NCBI RefSeq assembly: GCF_027409185.1
Contig: NC_084471.1
Location: forward strand, 5,734,535 to 5,798,534
From: Cynocephalus volans
Taxonomy: Eukaryota > Chordata > Mammalia > Dermoptera > Cynocephalidae
Direction of reading: 5' to 3'
DNA: 64,000 nt
In this document: in pieces, positions 56,538 to 64,000 of the stretch
Layout of the letters: every line of letters starts with the position of its first letter
Position numbering within the stretch: the stretch's first letter is position 1
Program-made: the position numbers and the translations under genes
The notes under the pieces: model-generated
The model's database searches: none
Told to the model about the DNA's origin: nothing
The model's input: only the letters and a program-made list of their open reading frames with translations

Positions 56538-56713
56538 GGGGCTGGCCTGTGGCTCACTGGGAGAGTGCGGTGCTGATAACACCAAGGCCACGGGTTCGGA
56601 TCCTATACAGGGATGGCCGGTTGGCTCACTGGGTGAGTGTGGTGCTGACAACAGCAAGCCAAGGGTTGAGATCCCCTTACCGGTCATATTTATTTAAAAA
56701 AAAAAAAAAAAAG
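56538..56713 (+). mobile_element. CYN SINE dimer
   Basis: Sense dimer: 'gggctggcctgtggctcact' to 'ccccttaccggtcatattta' and poly-A. The duplication aagttgtacattca lies at 56,522-56,535 and 56,714-56,727. It is only 49 bp from the antisense copy on its left. Confidence 0.93.
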
Positions 56714-57006
56714 AAGTTGTACATTCATGGGGAAAAGTAGTATAATCTTATTATTGACAATCTTAAGTGAAAAAAAAAGTGCCCTATTAAATTCAGCAAC
56801 TCCTATCATTCTGGTGTATTTACTTCTGGTGTTTCCATGTGATTTATGGAGGTATAGTCAGTGTGTCTACAGCTTGGGGTTCATTTTCACTAAACATCAT
56901 ATTACACACATTTCCATGCATCTGTATGTAGTCTTCACAGACATCCTTTTAAAAGACTGGTTTACTATTAAATAAAATTAAAAAATTAAAAAAATAAAAG
57001 ATAGGA

Positions 57007-57271
57007 GGGTACTTCAAAAAGTTCATGGAGGGCCGGCCCCATGGCTCACTCGGGAGAGTGTGGTGCTGGGAGCGTGGAGGCCGTGGGTTCGGATCGTATA
57101 TAGGGATGGCCGGTGCGTTCACTGGCTGAGCGCGGTGCGGACCGCACCATGCCGAGGGTTGCCATCCCCTTACCGGTCCCCCCCCCCAAAAAAAAAAAAT
57201 TCATGGAAAGATTCATATTATCTTTTAATCCTGTTTTTCCACAAACGTTTTGAAGTACACTGGAATGGCAT
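57007..57271. mobile_element. Short inverted-repeat DNA transposon (MITE-like), split by a CYN
   Basis: The left end 'gtacttcaaaaagttcatgg' and the right end 'ccacaaacgttttgaagtac' are inverted repeats with a few mismatches. Without the CYN (57,030-57,199) the element is about 95 bp. The form suggests a mariner-type MITE, which is an inference. Confidence 0.65.
57030..57199 (+). mobile_element. CYN SINE, chimeric dimer
   Basis: 'gccccatggctcactcggga' begins the usual unit, but 'gtgctgggagcgtggaggcc' resembles the GC-rich subfamily, and the second unit ends 'ccccttaccggtcc'. The duplication ttcatgga lies at 57,022-57,029 and 57,200-57,207. Confidence 0.9.
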
Positions 57272-57539
57272 AATTTACCTAGATTAAATGTCAATAATTG
57301 CAGAAATAATTGTTCTTTTCCTTCTTATAAATGTTGTTATATTATTTACTGTCATTAATAATGCAGGAAATGTCTTTGCATAAGGCTTTTGTTTTTGTAT
57401 TTTGTATTTCTCTTCCATAAGGTGGATTCATGGAAGTGGGAAATGCTTGCTGGCTTTTCACAAAAGAATGTAGTGATTTTTTGTTCTCTAGTGTATATTT
57501 CTCATCCTAGTTCAGTGTACCCTTGTTAGAATCATCTCT

Positions 57540-57547
<8 letters not shown>

Positions 57548-57584
<37 letters not shown>

Positions 57585-57733
57585 TGACCGGTAAGGGGAT
57601 CTTAACCCCTGACTTGGTGTTGTCAGCACCACACTCAGCCAGTGAGCGAACCGGCCATCCGTATATGGGATCCGAACCCGGGGCCTTGGTGTTATCAGCA
57701 CCGCACTCTACTGAGTGAGCCACGGGCCGGCCC
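57548..57733 (-). mobile_element. CYN SINE dimer with long T-tail
   Basis: Antisense dimer preceded by about 38 T residues, with 'gatgaccggtaaggggatct' to 'gagccacgggccggccc'. A perfect 16-bp duplication tcatctctaacttttt lies at 57,532-57,547 and 57,734-57,749. Confidence 0.95.
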
Positions 57734-57749
57734 TCATCTCTAACTTTTT

Positions 57750-58520
57750 ATCAGCTTTATTGGAGTATAATTTACGTAAAATAAACCGTATCCGTGTAGA
57801 GTGAACAGTCTGATGAGTTTTGATGGCTGGATGCACCTTGGAAACCACCACCACAATCAAGTGCTTTTTGTCACTATGGTTCTGCCTTTTCTGAAACGTC
57901 ATGTGAATGTGATCATATGGTCTATAGCCTTCTAAGCCTGACTTGTGTGGCTCTGAATTATGATTTTGAGATTTAGCCATGGTACTGGGTGGGTCTGTAG
58001 CTTGTTTCTATTGCTGACTAATATGCCATGAATGACTCTACCTCACTTCATGTGTCCCTTTCCTGGTGTCCAGTTTGGGGCTGATATGAATAAAGCTTTA
58101 TGAGCATTTGTGTACCAGTCTTTATGTAGACAAATGCTTCACTTCTCTTGTACGTAGGAGTGGCTGAATCATTTGGTGATTATATGTTTAACTTTATAGG
58201 AATCTGATGGTTTTCGTATGTGGTATTTTTTCAAGACCACATTTGCTCTCCTAAAAATGACAAGTTAGTATTTTAATAAGAATCTTTGGTTACTAGTGAG
58301 ATTAATATTTTCCCACTTTTTTATTAACCAGTTGTGTTTCCTTCCTGGTACACTGCCTGTTTTGGTATTTTACCTGTTTATTACTGGGGTCTTACGTATC
58401 TATTATAACCTGCTCTGATGTGAACCCGTTGTCTATCATGGATGTAAGTTATCTGTTGTGGGGCTACCTCCCCCACGTTTTCCTGTTCTGTTTGATTTTG
58501 GTTATGCTTCTCTTGGGCAT
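57750..58520 (-). mobile_element. L1 (L1M) 3' fragment
   Basis: 'atcagctttattggagtata', 'gatgagttttgatggctgga', 'tgtgaatgtgatcatatggt' and 'gtaggagtggctgaatcatt' are the antisense L1M 3' untranslated series. Confidence 0.82.
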
Positions 58521-58588
58521 GGGGGAGGTTTGAATGTTTAGGAGGTAGCTCTTGGCTATTTCCTTTGTGATTTTTCTTATTGCTTTTA

Positions 58589-58773
58589 TTATTTTATTTT
58601 ATTATTATTATTTTTTTAAAAGATGACTGGTAAGGGGATCTTAACCCTTGACTTGGTGTTGTCAGCACTGCGCTCTCCCAAGTCAGCTGACTGGCCATCC
58701 CTATATAGGGTCTGATCCCTTAGCCTGGGTGTTATCAGCACCACGCTCTCCCAAGTGAGCCACGGGCTGGCCC
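58589..58773 (-). mobile_element. CYN SINE dimer
   Basis: Antisense dimer: 'gatgactggtaaggggatct' to 'gagccacgggctggccc'. A perfect 16-bp duplication tttcttattgctttta lies at 58,573-58,588 and 58,774-58,789. Confidence 0.95.
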
Positions 58774-59539
58774 TTTCTTATTGCTTTTAAATGTTAAGTG
58801 TCCTGGGTGTGGAGATGTCCAGCATCCTTGGTCCCATTGGTGTCTTATTGTGCCGTACATAGGGCCCCTCTGGGGATGTCCTGGAAGTCCTTTCTGCCTT
58901 GAGTGCCTCTCTCCCTGCTTGTGGTAGGGCCTTCTGCCTTGTGTAGAATGAGGGAGGTGTGTGTATGTGTTTCCCTGACAGACTGTGAGTTTCCTCCTGC
59001 TGGGTTTGTCCTACTGGTACTGAAACAGTAACATTAATGGTAGTATCTGCATGGTATTCTACAGCTTGCAGTGAGTCCTCAAGCCCCTTGGTTCTCCCAG
59101 AGCTCTTTGGCACTGGGCCTCCTGACTTGCATGTGCCTTGAGCACGGTGGCAGCAAGTGGTTGGGAAGCCGATGGACCTGATGAGCCACGAGGACCGGCC
59201 TGTTGAGACACACTCTCCTGTTCTCTCCCACGTGCATTTTCTCAGTGCACAATAGGCCTGCCAACTCCTGCAGCCCAGCAGCAGTTTCCACGTGGGGTCC
59301 TGGCTTTGAGCCCTGAGAGAGCTAAGCAAGCTCAGCTTGGGTCTCGTGCGACAGTTGGAGCTTCTGTGGAAGCCCTAAGTCAGGGCCCTGAGGCTGAAAG
59401 CAGATGGCACATCCACACACTGTGCTGTGCGTAGGCGGCCCAGGCTTCAGGGGCCGTTCTGGCCAGGCCTCTTCCTGGCTGGGAGGCCTGAACAAGTCGC
59501 CTCACCTCGCTGAGCTTGTTTGCTGTTAACTCAGGATAA

Positions 59540-60090
59540 TCCACTTATTCAACCTGTATTTACTGAGTGCCTACTATGTGCCTGGCACTGATCTGGGCAC
59601 TGGGGTCTAATGGTGATCAAGACTAAGTCTCTCCTCCTGGGGTGCTTTTGTGCAGTGGGGGACAGACAGTATACTGATGCGAAAACACCAGGGGGTGATA
59701 AGGGCTATATGGCAGCAAAATAAGAGGATGTACGAGGGAGGACCCTGGGGCACATTTAATGTGGCGTCAGGAAAGGGTCTCTGAAGAGGTGACATTTAAA
59801 CTGAAACTGGCAAGATGGGAAGGAGCCGCCTTGCGGAGCTCCCGGGGAAGAAAACTAGAGGTAGAGGAAGAACAGGCATGAGCTTGCTGAGGCAGGAGTG
59901 TGACCCTCAACCACGGGGCAGGTGGCCGGTGTGGCTGGGAACAGTGAGGGGGGCTGTCACAGTGTGCCTTGTAAGAATTTGGGGTTTTATTTTGAATTCG
60001 ATGGGAAGGTTCTAAGGGAGGGGGCAGGAAGGGATCTTTTGAATAAAACTCTGGCTGTGGAGTGGAGGCCGGTGGCTAGTGCGCTCCAGT
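59540..60090 (+). mobile_element. L2 LINE fragment
   Basis: 'attcaacctgtatttactga', 'gtgcctactatgtgcctggc', 'gtctctgaagaggtgacatt', 'gctgaggcaggagtgtgacc' are a long sense L2 copy. Confidence 0.82.
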
Positions 60091-60659
60091 TAGATTGGTG
60101 CTAGCTTGTGTGGGGTGGTGGCAACGGTGGTCCTCACTGGACTTTCTGACAGTCACATGGCTGTTGTGAGTTTCAGCTGGGAGCACATGTGGGACCAACA
60201 TGGGCCTGGCATGCTGCACATATGCCCTGCCTCTGTCTCCCTCTCAAGGCCCCAGGGTGTGGCGCATAGTAGGTGGGGGGCCCCAGGTGCTAGGTCCCAG
60301 GATCCCTGTGCTTGCTGACCTTCCCTATCACAGCAAGTGCTGGCAGGTAGCTTGCTCAGTGGCCAGACTTGTGGGGCCTGGAGACTTGATGCATCCCAGG
60401 GGGTGGACTGTGAAGAGTGTTTTGAGCACTGGATTGCAGGAATGGGACCCCTTGCGTGGACGCTGTTGGGTCCGCCCTGGCTGGGCATGGAGTGTGACTC
60501 ATGCGGTGCGTGTCTCTGGACTTGACTCCCTGCCTCCTGAGGACCATGCTCCTGGGGCGTGCTGGCTGCCCGCCCACAGCTTGTGCTTCTTATCTAGCTC
60601 CTTCCGGTCAACAGGTTGCTGAGCTCAGAGGCTTCCAAGGGCCTGAGTGTGGGCATCTA

Positions 60660-60860
60660 GCAGATCTGAGGACTTTATCAGTTTCTAGCCCCGTGACCCT
60701 GGACATGTTCTTTAACTTGTCAAGAGTCAGTTTCTTCTATGAAATAGGGCAGTGACGGTAGAGTGAGGGTGAGAATTTAATGAGATAGCCCACATGGAGC
60801 TCTTGGCCAGTGCTCAGCTCATGACAGATGCTTAACAAATCGTGCTGCTTATGTCCTTGT
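60660..60860 (+). mobile_element. MIR SINE
   Basis: 'tagccccgtgaccctggaca', 'gagtcagtttcttctatgaa', 'gtgctcagctcatgacagat' are a sense MIR. Confidence 0.72.
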
Positions 60861-61290
60861 TATCATTGTCGTTATAACATCGTTATGGTCTGGGTGCCTG
60901 AGGCCCCACCACCAGATTACTTCTGTTGAAGAATGAAAAGAGGCCACCTGAGGAAGGGCAGCACTTCATCCAGAGAAGGGGCACCGTGGTAAACTTTTGC
61001 CTCAAGTTTTTGAGTCATGACCCCCTGCTTGTCATGACCAGAGTTTCTTCTGTCACCATCACAGGACCCGAAAGCAGTCGGCACAGGCAGTCTTTGAACA
61101 TTTTAGTCTAAGAGGCCTTCTCTTGGGCTTTAAAAGGTTGTTGAAACAATGCTAAGAGGAAGTAAAAAAGGGCCGGAGTTTTATCCAGGAATGACTGTAG
61201 CACCTTTGCTTAGTTTTGCAGGGTGCTGTTGTAGTGAGAATTGTGTGTCAACTGTTGCAAATGTGCAGAAGGAATTTCATAGCAACACTG

Positions 61291-61468
61291 CAGACTGTGC
61301 ACATATCTGGGCCCCCCCACTGCCTGTGAGCCTCGGGAGGTCCTGTTAGTCCTGTGGGCTCTCCTGGCCTTCACTCCTGCAGACTGTGCACATATCTGGG
61401 CCCCCCCACTGCCTGTGAGCCTCGGGAGGTCCTGTTAGTCCTGTGGGCTCTCCTGGCCTTCACTCCTG
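61291..61468 (+). repeat. Perfect 89-bp tandem duplication
   Basis: Copy 1 at 61,291-61,379 and copy 2 at 61,380-61,468 are identical at every base, including a run of seven C. The bases ctg precede both copies, suggesting slippage or unequal exchange at a 3-bp microhomology. It is not part of any recognised transposon. Confidence 0.97.
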
Positions 61469-61631
61469 TGGCCGACGGGGCTTGCTGGTCCAGATCCCTC
61501 ACTGATGAAGCCTCCTCCTCTTTTCTTCCCTTTCACTGCCTGAGAGTCTGGGAGCCAGGCAGGGTGTGGGAGTGGGTGGTTGACACACTGCTGCTGGGCA
61601 CAGGTGGGGACTGAGGGCAGGAGCTGGTTTT

Positions 61632-61769
61632 TTTTTTTTTTTGTCTTTTTCGTGACCGGCACTCAGCCAGTGAGTGCACTGGCCAGTCCTATATAGGATC
61701 CGAACCCGCGGCGGGAGCGTCGCTGTGCTCCCAGCGCCGCACTCTCCCAAGTGTGCCACGGGCTCGGCC
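61632..61769 (-). mobile_element. CYN SINE, GC-rich subfamily
   Basis: Antisense copy with poly-T, 'cgtgaccggcactcagccag', 'gaacccgcggcgggagcgtc' and 'gtgccacgggctcggccc'. A perfect 14-bp duplication caggagctggtttt lies at 61,618-61,631 and 61,770-61,783. Confidence 0.95.
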
Positions 61770-61869
61770 CAGGAGCTGGTTTTGAGCCCTGGTTCTTTGG
61801 CTAGAACTGTGGCCGAAGTAAACCAAGGCTGGGGTTTTCTGCATAACACTCAACCTGATGGCTGACCTC

Positions 61870-62030
61870 CAGGAGCAGGGGACTTGAACTGGGAGTCAGG
61901 AGACCTGGGTGGGTCCCTGTCAGGCCATTGAACTGCTTGGGAGGATGAGGGAGAATCCTGGCCCCTGGCTGGCCCTCAGGTTCCCTATCTGCAAGTGTAG
62001 GGATTAGGTCCTTCCAGCACTAGAGTACTA
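61870..62030 (+). mobile_element. MIR SINE fragment
   Basis: 'gaactgggagtcaggagacc', 'aggttccctatctgcaagtg', 'gggattaggtccttccagca' resemble a sense MIR. Confidence 0.6.
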
Positions 62031-62429
62031 GAACTAGATCACAGTGGTAAATGGTAAATGGAGGAGAGAGAGAGAAACCAGCAACAATTTAATATATCGA
62101 GTTGATAAGCTGATAGCTTGGGAGCATATTTTGGAATTTTGTTGGATCTGTCTAGGAAGGGAGGAAACTCACCTTCATTGATCCTGTGGTGTACCAGGCT
62201 GGCTCTTCCCGCCACAGTCTTAGTCTGCATTCACCCACAAGGAACCTGCTGCTCAGGGGCTGAGCACCTGCCCACGGTCATATAATAACGTGGCAGAGCT
62301 AGAATGGAGACCCAGGTCTTTGCTACCAAACCCTGTGGGCATTTTCTCCTGTGCAGGAAAAGATTACATATATTTATTATAAAGAGATAACAGTTGTTAA
62401 AAAACAAATAGTGCCTGCGAGGATCAAAT

Positions 62430-63480
<1,051 letters not shown>

Positions 63481-63533
63481 ACTCCACAGTCCAGTGCCCC
63501 TTCTCCCCCCAACCGTGGCAGGGTGACCTGGCT

Positions 63534-64000
63534 TGGTGGTGGTGGTGGTGGTGGTGGTGATGGTGGTGATGGTGATGGTGATAATGGTGATGATGGTGAT
63601 GGTGATGAGGGTGGTGGTGATGATGGTGATAGTGGTGATGGTAGTGATGGTGATGGTGGTGGTGGTGATGATGGTGATGGTGGTGGTGATGATGGTGATG
63701 GTGATAATGGTGGTGATGGTGAGGGTGATGGTGATGATGGTGATGGTGATCGTGATGAGGGTGATGGTGGTGGTGATAGTGATGATGATGGTGATGATGG
63801 TGATGGTGATGATGGTGATGGTGATGATGGTGATAGTGGTGATGGTAGTGATGGTGATGGTGGTGGTGATGATGGTGATGATGGTGATGGTGATAATGAT
63901 GGTGATGGTGATGATGGTGATGGGGGTGATGTTGGTGGTGATGGTGGTGATTGATGGTGGTGATGGTGGTAGTGATGGTGATGGTGATGATGGTGGTGAT
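63534..64000 (+). repeat. GGT/GAT trinucleotide minisatellite
   Basis: At least 467 bp of GGT and GAT triplets with occasional AGT, AAT and GAGG variants, continuing past the window edge. A higher-order repeat is visible: the variant-bearing block starting at 63,617 recurs at 63,821, a 204-bp shift. One frame reads as an uninterrupted Gly/Asp run of about 140 residues, which is an artefact of the repeat. Confidence 0.95.

Overview
This is a stretch of placental-mammal nuclear DNA. It is dominated by interspersed repeats and carries the 5' end of one protein-coding gene. The most telling lineage marker is a tRNA-derived SINE family found about two dozen times as monomers, dimers and one tetramer. 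Its units begin GGGCCGGCCCGTGGCTCACT, carry the B-box-like GGTTCGGATCC, and end in poly-A. The monomers resemble tRNA-Ile. This matches what I recall of the CYN SINEs of colugos (Dermoptera) and does not match the Rhin-1 SINE of horseshoe bats. There are no Alu elements. I therefore infer a colugo, probably Galeopterus or Cynocephalus, with moderate confidence.

Positions 1-31,990 are intergenic. They hold MaLR/MST-like LTR elements, MLT1 LTRs, L1, L2, MIR and DNA-transposon relics, and many CYN insertions. Notable items are a near-complete MST/THE1-like provirus at 8,985-12,009 with gag-like reading frames, an L1 relic carrying a solo LTR that itself carries a CYN copy (14,830-16,480), a 73-bp-periodic CYN tetramer (19,657-19,983), and a small CpG-rich patch with a full-consensus CTCF motif (19,084-19,097).

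Positions 31,990-32,890 form a CpG-island promoter with an array of GC boxes. It is followed by exon 1 of a gene I recognise as KIAA0930 (C22orf9 in human, DUF2045 family), reading rightward. The conserved start is at 32,703 and the splice donor at 32,767. An upstream in-frame ATG with a better context (32,538) would add 55 residues including an alanine tract, and an overlapping out-of-frame ORF starts at 32,521. Exon 2 lies 30.2 kb downstream (62,989-63,143) and joins exon 1 in frame. The remaining exons are outside the window.

Positions 32,767-62,988 are intron 1, filled with repeats: CYN copies (including inverted pairs), LTR relics, L1 ORF2 and 3' UTR fragments, L2 and MIR, a long GA microsatellite, a GT microsatellite and a perfect 89-bp tandem duplication. 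Intron 2 begins at 63,144 and runs into a GGT/GAT minisatellite that continues past the window edge. I saw no functional RNA genes, CRISPR arrays or second protein-coding gene. Repeat boundaries without a target-site duplication are approximate, and family names come from pattern recognition rather than a search.
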